Below are positions 43,902-56,853 of a stretch of 64,000 bases of DNA, piece after piece. The DNA is from Palaemon carinicauda (lineage: Eukaryota; Arthropoda; Malacostraca; Decapoda; Palaemonidae). Made by a program: the position numbers and the translations under genes. Position 1 is the first letter of the stretch. Every line of letters starts with the position of its first letter. Under the pieces are notes generated by a model. The model did not search any database and was not told the DNA's origin. It worked only from the letters and a program-made list of their open reading frames with translations. The stretch covers positions 3,992,871 to 4,056,870 of the forward strand of contig NC_090735.1 in assembly GCF_036898095.1 (NCBI RefSeq), written 5' to 3'.

Positions 43902-46900
43902 CGGTCAAGTTTAATATCTTTATGGTTTTCTAAAAAATGTAAGATATTTATCATATTGTAAAAATCTTAGGAATTCCAAAATAAAATGCTTATAAAAAAT
44001 ACTATTTAATTTAGTTACCCTGGTACAAGAAAAAAGAAAATGGGATAAAAAAAATAAAAATGAAAATGTAGCAAGCATAACCATTCTCCATATATTAAAC
44101 CTCATACGACAGAGAGTTCTCCGTAAACGGCCCCCTACCTCTTCAAGTACCAGCAAATGCCTTATTCCCCACAAAAAAGGGCCAAAAAGCTCATGAAATA
44201 GTCCTCTCCCTCCTAGGTAGCCACTTGCCCGTTTGGACTGCTAGTTTTCCCCCATATACAGTTTGTTCATCCCCCTACACTGAGAGGCATGAGAGCAGTA
44301 CCAGTTTTATGATATATTGAAAAGCCAAGATGGCCTGTCTCGTAATTCATTTTGGACCAAATTCCACTCCTCAATCCAGCTATCTGTCAAGTTTTTTTTT
44401 CCCGACTTTAAGTCGTGATAAATAATGACCTTGTTATTTCCATTAGTTAGTATTGCTCAAAAGCTTCTTATTCAATGTTGACGTTATTAAATGAAAAAAT
44501 TTTAGGTACAAAAGTATACCTAAATACGTACTTAAAGCTTCCAATTAACACAATATGGCTGAAGAAAAACTTGGAAATTCAACAAAAACTTTTATTGCAG
44601 AAGATTTAATGTCAGACAGGTTTCAGTGTAATTAATCTAATGAAATGGAAATACAAAAACTATGAAGTCAATGACATATAAGCATCAGATTCATGAAACT
44701 CAATTTTCTGAAAGCTTCAAACATCCGAGATTCAAAGAAAACTTAACGTCTGTCATACATTAAGGTCACGATTTGACAAAGAAAGCCTCTTAGACGAGTC
44801 ACTCTTCATCGAATATGGTGCACAGAATAACAAAACATCCAGTTTTCTTTGTTTCCCAGTTAGTGTCTGTTTTCTTTAACAGATGTTGGTGAGTTTGAAG
44901 CCCAGTATTTGAGTTTACATATTTCATGACTGTGTAAGCAAGCAGTGCTTTATCTAATACATATAAAATTATTAATAAAAAAAGGAGGAAAAGGAAAGCC
45001 CACCAAGGCCATCCCCTGTCCCACCTAGTAACCAGAAATTTAATGCAAAGTTTTCTTCTGAGAAAGCAATGTTACTAGGCCCTTGAATGCTTTCCTTTTC
45101 CTTCTATTTTTTTTTTTTTTTTTTTTATTGATAATTTTACAAACATTGATATCGGGATTGTAATTCAAAGGCTTCAGGAATAGTTTGGAGCTCCCTCAAG
45201 TTAAATGGTAAAACATTATTATATTAGAGTTATTCATGTAGACAAGCAAAAATAATTAATATTTCCTGAATAGAAAACAAATTAAAAATTTAAAAATAAA
45301 AATAATGTCATTTCCAAGCCATTGTGCAATTTCAGAACCATCCATTACTACAGACACTTGAAGCTTTCTCAAAAGCAGACAAGATTCACAAATGCCAAGT
45401 TGCCTCCCTGACTCGTGCCATTTAATGTATATGATTGAGTCGGGTAAAAGAGAAGAGACGTGCAAGGCTACTGCCCTGACCATCCTTGCTACTCCTCCCA
45501 GCAGACAGTCAGATCGGACCGAAGTACGCATTCACCTTACACGTGGACACCCAAATCACTTTAGCTGTGTAATAAAGTTCTCAAATGCAAACCCTGGAAA
45601 GTGAGTTTAACTTGAAACACTTTATAAAGCTAACAACACTATTAAAAAAATGAAATAATCTTATGAGAATGTCTTTCTCTTTACAAGCAGACAGATACTG
45701 TTATGAAATATCTTGATTCTAACTGAATATTTACTTACTGTTTGAGTTACATAAGTTTTAATTAAAAGTTAATATAACTCCTAATAACAAATTAGCCCTA
45801 CAACCAATACCCCCAAAACTATAAAATACTCCTAGAAATGTATGCTTTATACACCTAAAGTGAAATAAAGTCAATCCCCATAAATACTATCCTCACTTCA
45901 TACTACTGTACTATCTTCAGCCTATAATTCCTTACTACAGTATACTATCCTCAGCACATAAACCCTTAATATACTATCATTATCTTAGAATTATTTATAA
46001 TACACTCCTCATCTTATAATCCCTTACTCTACTATTACGAGTATGTATTCCCTGACTAAGGTATCCTCAGCCAATAATCAAAGGAGATGATTCTCTATCA
46101 CTTATTACTGATTTTACGCAGGTCCTGTGTAACTTAACATATTACTAAATATTAAAATAGTAATGATCAAGCTAATTTTAGTAATGAGAATAATTTGATA
46201 CTTTCTGGAATTTTGTCCTTAACAGACTTTCGATTAACAAAGCCGAAAATTAAGTTTAAAATTATCATTTTTTAAAGTTACCAGAATGAGCTCAGACACA
46301 AGAGACACACAGACGGAGGTCACGTTCATAGAATACGATATTCTGAACTGAAAACAGGCAAAGGATGAATAATCAAATAAAAGGTATGATTTTAGCATCA
46401 TTCAGAACAAGAACGTCTCTGAGCTCCTAAATACCTTACAATGTAAGGTAGTTACAAAAAAAAGTACCAACAAAGGAAAATATATCTTTAAATTATTAAA
46501 TACTTAATTATCTATTATTCTCAGCAGTTCACCAACATAATGATATTTAATAATGATGAATTCATTACGCATTCTAATTCGAATAATGAAAGAAACTAGC
46601 ATAATTTTCCTTATAAAGAAACACAGGACCATGAATTATAACTTCTATACAAATTCATTATTTTTGGGAAAACATCTACAACAGTAATAAAGAGCAAAGC
46701 ATCAAACTCAAGATCTCTCTGAACAATAATACAAATTATAATATTCTATCATTTGTTTCTCAGTGACTTCATGAAAACTGAATCTTTCTCCTTGGATACT
46801 TCAAATCCCATAACAAATACTTTAAAACTTTATAATAGAGAAAATAATTTGGTATTTATAAAATCTTTTATAAAATATAAAAACAAATTTTACGTCAAAT

Positions 46901-47724
46901 ACATTCTGTAGTTATCTCAGTTAATCTATAATATTTACGGATATGCTAAAACTTCAAGGGATAATTTTACTCTGACACTTTTAAGATTATAACAGGCTAT
47001 TTCAAAAGCTTAAAAGGACAAATCTTTTATATGCTGTACTTACTGAAGCTGAGGATTCTACTCTCTTGGAAAATACTTTTCTTAAGAAACTCGAGTTTGA
47101 TGCTTGCTAATGTGCTTACAGACTGCGCGAGGAACTTGCTAAATGGATAAAGGATATTTTCCACTATTTCACATAGTTAAATCAAATCTATTTATAAGCT
47201 ATGCTATGGAAATCCCAAAGCAAAAAACCCACCCTAATTCTCCATGAAAAACCCAATTCATACCCATCTATATAAAAAGCTGTAACTACAATCCTTTCAC
47301 ACTGACTTCTTTAAGAAACACTGACAAAAAAGGGACTTTCATTGTCCACCTTGGAACACGCTTTACTGAAAGGAATTTGGCAAAAGAACAACCTAACTTT
47401 TCCATCAGAATCTCACACCAATCACTCAATATTAACCTAACAATCCCTCATTCCTTGCAGTGGAATTCATAACACTTTCACAGCATAAGTCCCAACCTTG
47501 AAAATTTGCAAATTCTCATCACAAAACAGATACTGATATCAAGGATAAAAATTACTGTATTTGAATAATTTTACTATACTGATGTGCGATGTATAACAAT
47601 CTTATAGAGTAGAAGTGGCTTAAAAACAATTGATCTCGTTCCCAATAAGAAATTAAAAAATATTTGTTGTGGAATCCTGTTATTAACATTTTTAAGATTA
47701 GATCGAATTACGGAATAAACCCCA
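43902..47724. other. AT-rich intergenic DNA, no gene recognised
   Basis: A T-rich run lies at 45108-45126 and low-complexity AT sequence throughout. A weakly tRNA-like segment at 45400-45510 (minus) was considered and not accepted. Open frames are short and without family resemblance. Confidence 0.45.
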
Positions 47725-47947
47725 GAACTTTGGCCTGTGAGGACATTCAGCACCCAAGTGCTGAATGGCTGTTATAACTTATAAGTTATAAGAGCTTTGA
47801 CGGCAAGACGAAAGAATGAGGGCGGGAAAGGAGCTCAAGTTGAAAGGTATAAAACTGGTGCAGCTACAGTAGGGCCTGGAGGACTATTTAGTAATGCCTA
47901 CATAGAATCTTGTGAGGTGCACTGACGGCACTAGCCACCCTTCTGGT

Positions 47948-48022
<75 letters not shown>
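47725..48022 (+). repeat. Dispersed repeat remnant followed by (AG)n
   Basis: The segment CATTCAGCACCCAAGTGCTG to TAATGCCTACATAG and GAGGTGCACTGACGGCACTA resembles a repeat I associate with decapod genomes. That family often ends just before GA-rich microsatellites, as here (pure AG 47949-48022). The family assignment rests on memory of its strings and has not been searched. Confidence 0.4.
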
Positions 48023-48024
<2 letters not shown>

Positions 48025-50418
48025 ACTTATGAGTTACCCTATTACAAATATGTAACACTAAGGTAGCTAGATTATACAATATGCAATTTCCCATATTTTA
48101 CTTTCATTACTTTAGCAGTTCCTTCAATCATTTTTTAATCTAATCTTACAATTTTCAATTTAATACTCAAAACTGCCCTAACCCAAGTGACCCCTATCTT
48201 AAGAGCAAACAATTAAACCAATGGTATTCTCAAATGGTGTGAATACAAAAATTACTTATAAGGTCAGTAGTTGATAGTTCTGGTTTTTGCAAACTAAAAC
48301 CTGAAGAGACATCTAAAGCTATAACCTTTTATGTTGTAATGTAACATTTTAAATTGTTCAGTCTTTCAATATGATAATTTTTAAGTTTCTCATTACGATA
48401 ATGAGTAAAGTTTGTTATTACTTTGATAACTATCCATATTCTGAGTGTGAATTATCTTAATCTTTAAAAATCTAGTCAAAGTTCATGCTAGTTTCAATAA
48501 AATAAATTTATATTAGTTATCTAATGAATTAAACGAAGAAATCGCTAAAAGTCCAGGCAAAAAACAAACGATCAAAGGCTAATAAGTCTATACAAAAAAT
48601 TTCAGGTATGGACTTGGCCACGATCCAGTGTATTAACTAATAATCTTACAAATTATGACCTTTTCAAGATATCTAACCATAAACAGTTAAGGCATTAAAA
48701 AAAGGACTAAAGCGGATTATGAATTATCTATATTTAGGGCATCAACGGACGTTTTTAAATACGAGTAAAGCGGATTATGAATTATCTATAGGACATCAAC
48801 GAACTTTTAAGTACGATATTCTAAATATTGTTAATTTTGTAAAATACCTAATATGTCTCTTACAATATTATAAATTCTCCTCAAGAATGGATACTATTTG
48901 AAGACAGGACTATTTCTGCACATCAGTATTGCATTAACACCCCCAAAAAAGCCTACCCAGAAATCAATGTATTTTTAAAACAGTTCATGAGGATGAGTAA
49001 ACAAATTAATTTTATGGAAATGGAGCTTTCATACCTTAACCAATGTAAGGAAATAAAAAAATCTTTATCATATATCCAGGAAACTATGCAGTTAAAACAC
49101 AAACCTGATGAGATTCTTTGTCAATTATTTATAAACCTATTCTTCATACTAAATATTTTCCCACCCTTTTCACAACACAAACACACACATACACACATCT
49201 GGACGGTAATCACGTCAACGATAACATATTCGAGAACTTATTACACATTTCTAAAAATTATTAAAGTGTAGTTTATCCCTTCTTTATGTCATAGGCACAA
49301 ACAACACGAGTCAAGAAACAACATGGAGTTTATGAACCGAGCTGTACACCTTTTCAGAGAGCCCAGGTATCTCGCCATAATAAAAAGCTCTGAAATGCGA
49401 CTTCAAAATGACCTTCTTACCAAATTCCTTGAAACACTTGCGTTAAGTACACTTATCATTAATCTTTAACATTTGAGTCATACTTGAACTTGAAGTTTTT
49501 ACGACAAATATGGAAATAACAGTTACCACTGATTACACATTAACTTCAAAAAGAGCATAAACATATCTGGAATACTTTGAATTACAATCCTTTGACATTA
49601 GATAGACTTTACACTGCTTACATTACAAATTCATAAGAAATTTAATGTTTTTGTCATTGAATCAAGTGCATACAACTGTTCTAGAAATTAAAATGATAGT
49701 ACTAAAACCTGTATATTTGACATAATAACCTCCTACAATGCAATCTTCTTAAAACATTGTGAAATATTTGATTTTACAAAATTCTAAAATCTGACAACCT
49801 TTTACAAACTTAAAGAATTTGAGACTTTTGAGCAAATTAATAATGACATAACACAGGTATCATTTGTCATGACTTTGCTGTCAGGATAAAAACAGCACAG
49901 ACAAGACAGCTGGATCAATAAGCACACTAAAGCCCAACATGTTTACCAGTACAGGCTGTCGGCCTTTGACAAGTTCAATATATTCAAATCAACACAATGT
50001 ACTACAACTCTCATGACACCGGTAAAAGAATGAACAAATCCTGTACATGGAAAATAAAATAACAGTCTAAAAGATCAAGTGATTACTCTAGTTGGGATCA
50101 GAATTTACCTCATGGACTCCTTAGCCCCTTTTGTGGTGAGGAATAAAATGGCAACTGCTGATGCTTAAAGAGGAGGGGGGCATTGGGAAACACATCAGCC
50201 ATATGAGGTGAGTGTTTGATTTTTTTTTATAACATTTCCAAATTTGGGATAAGGAAGGATCAAGGATGGTGAGTGGGAGTTCTGAAATTGGATGTGAGCA
50301 TCACATTAGTATAAAAGAGAACTTCATAATTCCTCCTCATTAAAAAATGTGAACTATGTCTCCCATTACTTTTAACTATTAGCATGCTATTCTTCAAGGT
50401 ATATTCATGTAGCCCTAA

Positions 50419-50501
<83 letters not shown>

Positions 50502-50884
50502 TATTACTACATTACTCAAGTGCCTGGAAATTAAAGGAGCTTCTCTAAATTGGAGTGACCATTAAAATGCATCTTGTTTATATCCCATACACTTTATACA
50601 TGATCACAAATCCACTGTTATCTAAAAACCCTATGATTCCAAACTCTTCTCCCTGTCTTTACCTAAACAAGCACTTTACACTAAGGTTTTATCGACCCAA
50701 GAAATTTTTCACCTAGCTATGCAATTCCCTGCTGAGGTTTATCAGTAATTAGCTGGTTTCTGAGGTTGCCTTCAAAGTTCCTAATTAACCAGAGATTCCT
50801 AATTAACCAGAGATTCCTAATTAACCAGAGATACTTTCTAATATAAGTCAACAGTCACACCATTTAGATTCTTTTATTTCATGC
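48023..50884. repeat. Intergenic DNA with short tandem duplications and an (AG)n tract
   Basis: A tandem pair (48708-48765 and 48766-48817) repeats AAAGCGGATTATGAATTATC with an internal gap. Three units of the 18-mer CCTAATTAACCAGAGATT lie at 50780-50833. A pure AG tract lies at about 50420-50498. No gene is recognised. Confidence 0.75.
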
Positions 50885-51165
50885 AATAGGTCTACAGTTA
50901 AAGTTAAAGTTGCGGGTTTTAGGTCTCCACTCAGACGATCTACATCATTCTGCTCGGGTGACCACAAGCCAGAAGGGACTATCACTAGCTCCCTCTAACC
51001 TTGCCCCCCCAGGCGCCACCCTGGAGAGTACTCCCCCCCTCCCCCCCCCCCCCCCCCCCCCGGTAGAAGGTCTCACACTGTCCGCGTCCTGCTGGGAACG
51101 CGAACTTGGGACCTCTGAAACAGAAGCCCACGATGCTACCAACCTAGCTATCCGAAGTGTGTGAT
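50885..51165 (-). mobile_element. tRNA-derived SINE candidate with poly-C insertion
   Basis: In minus sense the head reads GGATAGCTAGGTTGGTAGCA, with an A-box-like TAGCTAGGTTGG (plus strand 51139-51150). A B-box-like AAGTTCGCGTTCC (plus strand 51095-51107) follows at tRNA-like spacing. The body continues to CACCCGAGCAGAATGATG. The tail is a short CTTTAA tandem (plus strand TTAAAGTTAAAGTTG near 50896-50912). A C20 run at 51042-51061 lies inside the body. RNA polymerase III transcription is inferred only from the boxes. Confidence 0.5.
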
Positions 51166-51415
51166 TTATAAATAAACAATAAGAGTTTCATGGAGTTGAC
51201 TTTAATACGTTCCATAGCTTATTTCTATTTACCTAAACATACTGGTTTCTGTTGAATCCATAACATCATTCTAAACTTATAACCTTAACATCATTAATAT
51301 TTAGTTTGAGTATACTTTTATTCACAATATCTAATGTGCTGGACTCTACCTCATTTCACTATTTCATCCCAAGGTCTCTATTTCACTTATACTTACACAT
51401 TGATTTCTCACAAAC

Positions 51416-51496
<81 letters not shown>

Positions 51497-51790
51497 ATAA
51501 AAGGATAATACATTATCTTTAATAAAAGGAAAGCAAAATTTAATTTGTGCATGGTTTTTCCTTAGCAATACACATGCAATTTGCAAAATATGCACTTCAT
51601 ATTTTCTTACCTAAGAAACAAAATGGGATGAAGCAAATCTCTCTCCAGTTTTATAATCGTTTGGTAGATAGCACAAGAAGAAAAACTTAGGTGCTACATG
51701 TGAGCAATATACCTTGAATAACATTGATACAGAAGTTCTCTTTTGAATATAACCCCTCAAAGCAAAGGCAAAATTATCAGAAATGTCTAT
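51166..51790. repeat. Intergenic DNA with (AG)n tract
   Basis: A pure AG tract spans 51418-51493. The rest is AT-rich with no gene. Confidence 0.75.
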
Positions 51791-52134
51791 AAAATATTTT
51801 AATTATAAAATAAATTTTTGAATATACTTACCCGGTGAATATATAATAGCTGCAACTCTGTTGCTCGACAGACAAAAAACAGTAAAAACTCGCCAGCGAT
51901 CGCTATACAGGTTGCGGGTGTGCCCACCAGCGCCAACTGTCGGCCAGATACCACTCTCGATGTAAACAGACTCAATTTCTTCTCATCCCACTGCGTCTCT
52001 ATTGGGGAGGAAGGGAGGGTCGTTTAATTTATATATTCACCGGGTAAGTATATTCAAAAATTTATTTTATAATTAAAATATCATTTTTAAATATTTAACT
52101 TGCCGGTGAATATATAATAGCTGATTCACACCCA
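51791..52134 (-). repeat. Right ITR and ICR of D with private 3-nt insertion
   Basis: The right ITR (51791-51990) and the left-edge half of the ICR (52085-52134) both read GGTGAATATATAATAGCTG, three bases (ATA) longer than the C sequence GGTGAATATATAGCTG. The second ICR half (52030-52090) mirrors 51791-51840. Confidence 0.85.
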
Positions 52135-52522
52135 AGGAGGTGGGTAGGGACCAGAGTTAAATATGTTTACATCGTATAAGCTAAGAGTTTTTTATTTCAT
52201 TTTGGCAGTTATCAATATAACAAAACCAAAATAAATAGGTACCTGGTAAGGAAGTCGACTTAGACGATTATTCTGCCTTGTAAGTACGTCTTCCTTACGG
52301 AGCCCAGTGATCCTCTTAGGATGCCGACAGACCCCCAGGAGCTGAAGTATCAAGGGCTGCAACCCATACAACAGGACCTCATCAAACCCCTAATCTGGGC
52401 GCTCTCAAGAAATGACTTTGACCACCCGCCAAATAAACCAGGATGCGAAAGGCTTCTTAGCCTTCCGGACAACCCATAAAAACATTAAAACATTTCAAGA
52501 GACAGATTAAAAAGATATGGAA

Positions 52523-53715
52523 TTAGGGAATTGTAGTGGTTGAGCCCTCACCCACTACTGCACTCGCTGCTACGAATGGTCCCAGTGTGTAGCAGTTCTC
52601 GTAAAGAGACTGGACATCTTTTAAGTAAAATGACGCGAACACTGACTTGCTTCTCCAATAGGTTGCGTTCATGATACTTTGCAGAGATCTATTTTGCTTA
52701 AAGGCCACGGAAGTTGCTACAGCTCTAACCTCGTGCGTCTTAACCTTAAGCAAAGATCGGTCTTCCTCACTCAAGTGTGAATGAGCTTCTCGTATTAACA
52801 ATCTGATAAAACATGACAAAGCATTCTTTGACATAGGCAAGGATGGTTTCTTAACCGAACACCATAACGCTTCAGATTGGCCTCGTAAAGGTTTAGTACG
52901 AGCTAAGTAGAACTTAAGAGCTCTAACAGGGCATAAGACTCTTTCTAGTTCATTGCCTACGATCTCCGATAAGCTGGGAATATCGAAAGATTTAGGCCAA
53001 GGACGAGAAGGTAGCTCATTTTTGGCAAGAAAACCAAGTTGCAGAGAACAAGTAGCTTTTTCTGACGAAAATCCGATGTTCTTGCTGAAGGCATGAATCT
53101 CACTGACTCTTTAGCCGAGGCTAAGCATACCAGGAAAAGAGTCTTAAGAGTGAGATCTTTCAGGGAGGCTGACTGTAAAGGCTCAAACCTGTCTGACATG
53201 AGGAATCTTAGGACCACATCTAAATTCCACCCAGGAGTAGCCAAAAGACGCTCCTTAGTGGTCTCGAAAGACTTAAGGAGGTCTTGCAGATCTTTATTGT
53301 TGGAAAGATCTAAGCCTCTATGCCGGAAGACCGATGCCAACATGCTTCTATAGCCCTTGATAGTGGGAGCTGAAAGGGATCGTCCTTTTCTCAGGTATAA
53401 GAGAAAATCAGCTATTTGGGCTACAGAGGTACTGGTCGAGGATACAGAAACTGACTTGCACCAGTCTCGGAAGACTTCCCACTTCGATTGGTAGACTCTA
53501 ATGGTAGACGCTCTCCTTGCTCTAGCAATCGCACTGGCTGCCTCCTTCGAAAAGCCTCTAGCTCTCGAGAGTCTTTCGATAGTCTGAAGGCAGTCAGACG
53601 AAGAGCGTGGAGGCTTTGGTGTACCTTCTTTACGTGTGGCTGACGTAGAAGGTCTACTCTTAGAGGAAGACTTCTGGGAACGTCTACTAACCATCGAAGT
53701 ACCTCGGTGAACCAT
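52523..53715 (-). pseudogene. Tyrosine recombinase of D (single-base frameshift)
   Basis: The start MVHRGTSMVSRR at 53715 matches C. The N-terminal and central domains are intact to LFLVCLASAK, where a one-base loss in a T run near 53117 shifts the frame. E has four T where D has three. This destroys the first catalytic Arg motif (VSEIHAF). The later part (52840-52523) keeps HEVRAVATS, TYWRSKS and SFYLKD in frame with the C equivalent. The enzyme is inactive unless the shift is corrected. Confidence 0.85.
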
Positions 53716-54707
53716 TCTCTCGCGGGCCAGAGGGGACCAACTAACGTCAACCTTGTCCCTTCATGAGAGGCGAACTTCTGCAGTACCTTGTTGACAATCT
53801 TGAATGGTGGGAATGCGTAAAGATCCAGATGTGACCAATCTAGGAGGAAGGCATCTATATGTATTGCTGCTGGGTCCGGGACTGGAGAGCAATAGATTGG
53901 AAGCCTCTTGGTCAGCGAGGTTGCAAAGAGACCTATGGTGGGTTGACCCCAAGTTGCCCAAAGTCTCTTGCACACATCCTTGTGGAGGGTCCATTCGGTT
54001 GGAATTACTAGACCTTTCCGACTGAGACAATCTGCTATGACGTTCAAGTCGCCCTGGATGAACCTCGTTACTAGGGAGATGCCTCGATCTTTTGACCAGA
54101 TGAGCAGGTCCCTTGCGATCTCGTACAACGTCAGTGAGTGGGTACCTCCCTGTTTGGAGATGTACGCCAAGGCCGTGGTGTTGTCCGAGTTTACTTCCAC
54201 CACTTTGCCTCGAAGGAGATACTCGAAGCTTCTAAAGGCCAGATGAACCGCCAAAAGCTCCTTGCAGTTGATATGCATGCTCCTCTGACTCGAGTTCCAT
54301 AGACCTGAGCATTCCCGACCGTCCAGCGTCGCGCCCCAGCCCAAGTCCGATGCTTCCGAGAAGAGAACGTGGTTGGGTATCTGAACTGCCAGGGGAAGAC
54401 CCTCTCTTAGGCTGATATTGTCCTTCCACCAAGTCAGACAAGACTTTATCTTTTCGGAAATCAGGATCGAGACCGCCTCTAGCGTCTTGTCCTTTTTCCA
54501 GTGAAAAGCCAGATGGAATTGAAGAGGACGGAGGTGTAGTCTTCCTAATGATACAAATTGCTCCAGGGATGACAGCGTCCCTACCAGACTCATCCACAGC
54601 CTGACTGAGCAGCGTTCTTTCTTCAGCATCTTCTGGATGGAGAGCAGGGCTTGATCTATTCTGGGGGCCGACGGAAAAGCCCGAAAAACTTGACTGTGAA
54701 TCTCCAT
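53421..54707 (-). pseudogene. RNase H / methyltransferase part of D polyprotein
   Basis: A 428-codon open frame begins in the RT thumb (MEIHSQVFRAFPSAPR). RNase H follows, with the first acidic residue changed (FSEASDLGWG where C has FSDAS). Glu (CKELLAVHLA) and Asp (NSDNTTALAY, IADCLSRKG) are retained. The Dam-like segment keeps YAFPPF. An overlapping frame (55116-54232) is also open across much of this part, as in C. The frame upstream is separated from the RT palm, so no full polyprotein can be made. Confidence 0.8.
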
Positions 54708-54709
54708 CC

Positions 54710-55116
54710 CTAAATACAGAATAGTTTGGGATGGGACCAGCTGTGACTTTTACAAATTGACTAGGAGTCCCAATTCCTTGACCAGATCTAGAGTCCAATT
54801 GAGATCCTTCAGACAGCGATGACTGGAAGAGGCTCTGAGAAGCCAGTCGTCCAAGTACAGGGAGGCTCTGATCTCCGATAGCTCGAAACTGGTACCCCAC
54901 ATTCCTGTAAACAAACCTCAGAAACGGTTGGGAATCCGGGTGTATAGGAATGTGGAAGTATGCCTCCTGAAGGTCGAGAGAGACCATCCAGTCGCCTTCC
55001 ATAAATGCTGTCAAGACAGCTTGGTAGACTTCATCGCGAAGTTTGTCTTGACAATGAACACATTGAGCGCACTTGCCTCTTACGTACTCCTGCAGTGAAC
55101 ATGGCGGCCAAATCAT
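54710..55116 (-). pseudogene. RT palm remnant of D with deletions
   Basis: Only GDWMVSLDLQEAYFHIPIHP to YRNVGYQFRA is recognisable. The RT fingers (RPVLDVSALN in C) are absent. A deletion removes the FGLSTAPLVFTRL block and changes the frame before the YLDD-containing segment. That segment is readable only in another frame (plus strand near 54850). Confidence 0.8.
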
Positions 55117-56853
55117 GGAGCTATCCCTGAGGGACTTGTCTCTGCAGAGAACGTGGCTGTCAGATCATTGGAGCCATCCCTGAAAGCCTTGTTTATGCAT
55201 GACATAATTGTACAGCAAAACTTCAAAGGCTTGAAAACAGCTGTGAAGTTGACCTGTAAAATCTTGGAGCGTCTCCTGGCCAGGCGCCAGGGAGAGTCTA
55301 TGAGATTTAAGAAGTCTATCTGGGCAGAGGCAGGAACTCCCAAGCCGAGAACTTCTCTCGTGTCATATCAGACTCTCGCTCTATAAGCCAGTTTAAAAGA
55401 AGGGAAAGCAAAGGCTGTATCCCCCAAACTCCTCCTGGTGATAAACCAGTCGCCTAGCAAACGTAAAGCTCTCTAGGAGAGCGAGAGAGCACTAGCTTAT
55501 AAAACAACGGCTTCGAAGTAGCTAGGCCTAGTGTAAGCTCTGACGTTTAGGCGAACGAGGAGCAGCAGTTACAAAAAGATCCGGACAAAGATCCTTAAAA
55601 ATCAGCATGATTTAATTATAGTCCATAGAGGGCTAGGCAGCTTTAGGCTCCTCTCCGTCTGACAGAGTCCTCAAGGGAATATCAGTAGGAGGGGGAACAG
55701 CAACTTCCTCATCTAAAGGAACCTTGTCCGATAATAGCTGAGTCTCAAGCAAGGGAGAGACCTACCGTGGTGGCAATGCTTTACAAGCAGAGTCCACACG
55801 CACTGGTGCATTAGTAGCGGACCAGGACGCAACGTCATGTAACTGCTTGACAGTCTGTGAACTGTCAACAACAACAGGTGAGAGAGACCAGGACGCAACG
55901 TCATGTAACTGCTTGACAGTCTGTGAACTGTCAACAACAACAGGTGCGTGAGGACGCACAGCGTCCACTTGAGACTGCTTTGCCCGCCTAGATTGAGCAC
56001 TCAAAACAACTCTAGAATGCGGAGGTTGACGCACAGCGTCAAAACAAGTCAACTCCGATTGTTAGCGAACGTCTTGAACGTCAACAGAAGCATCAGCAAG
56101 TGGCCTAACGTCCAAATGTGGCTGAAAATCCACACGAGACCGCATCGAGTGTGGTTCTAAACAACCTGACTGACGTGACTTAGCTACGCCAACGTCACCA
56201 GGACACACAAAGGAACGTTAGGTTGGCTGAAAGCCAGGATCTCGATGAGATAAACGGCTAGGCTCAACGTACTAATCGGCAGAAAAGTCTTCCATAAGGG
56301 AGGCAAGCTTATTCTGCATGTCTTGCCGTACAACCCATTTAGGATCAACGGAAATGGTTGCGGTAAGAGACGAGGGTAACGTCTGTGACCGCAAAACCTT
56401 GCCAACAAAAAGACTCTCGGAGTCTGTGTTACGCTTTTGTTAGGCGGCGAGCAGTTTTCCGATGACTGCATAGGGTCAGAGCTGTCCTAATGGCTACAAC
56501 CAGGACGCTGGACCTGTCCTGAAAGGACTGACTTTCGCTTAAGGGCCTCGAAACCTTGTTTCAGGTTTCTTATGCGAAAAGCCTTCGCATGACGAGGAGA
56601 AAATTGTCTCTCTCGCCTTATGGTAGGGGAGATCTTGGTAAGATACACCCGATACCAAAGAGGGAACGTCTGTTCGCTGATCAAGGCCTCTCGAACCCAT
56701 AAGTCGTACGATATTACTTCTCCCCTGGGCTTGGGAGCTTGCAAGAGGTCCCGGACTAGGTGAACGACAGGCACGAACAGACGAACCCTCGGTTACGCAA
56801 CACTGTAACACTTTGCACAATATCACTTTATCACTACGATTTTCTGTTTGCAC
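55117..56853 (-). pseudogene. Gag region and spacer of D
   Basis: Fragments in sense order: GSSVRACRSPSPGPLASSQ and RLMGSRGLDQRTDVPSLVSG (near 56790-56600), LKRKSVLSGQVQRPGCSH, and a frame with MTCFDAVRQPPHSRVVLSAQ and VDSSQTVKQLHDVASW (56052-55762). A 66-bp tandem duplication (start points 55821 and 55887) repeats the SSQTVKQLHDVASW block. The tail with MGVPASAQIDFLNLIDSPWR and MSCINKAFRDGSNDL (55343-55113) aligns with the C region around the TAG 33335. There are many stops. The N-terminal Cys cluster is missing, as in A, B and E. Confidence 0.75.

Noticed and set aside
45400..45531. tRNA-like segment on the minus strand (TAGCAAGGATGG, GCCTTGCACG)
   Set aside because: It has an A-box-like string but no convincing B box and no cloverleaf by eye. 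No second copy in the window.
45256..45531. 91-codon minus-strand frame
   Set aside because: No recognisable domain. It overlaps the weakly tRNA-like segment and ends in AT-rich low-complexity sequence.
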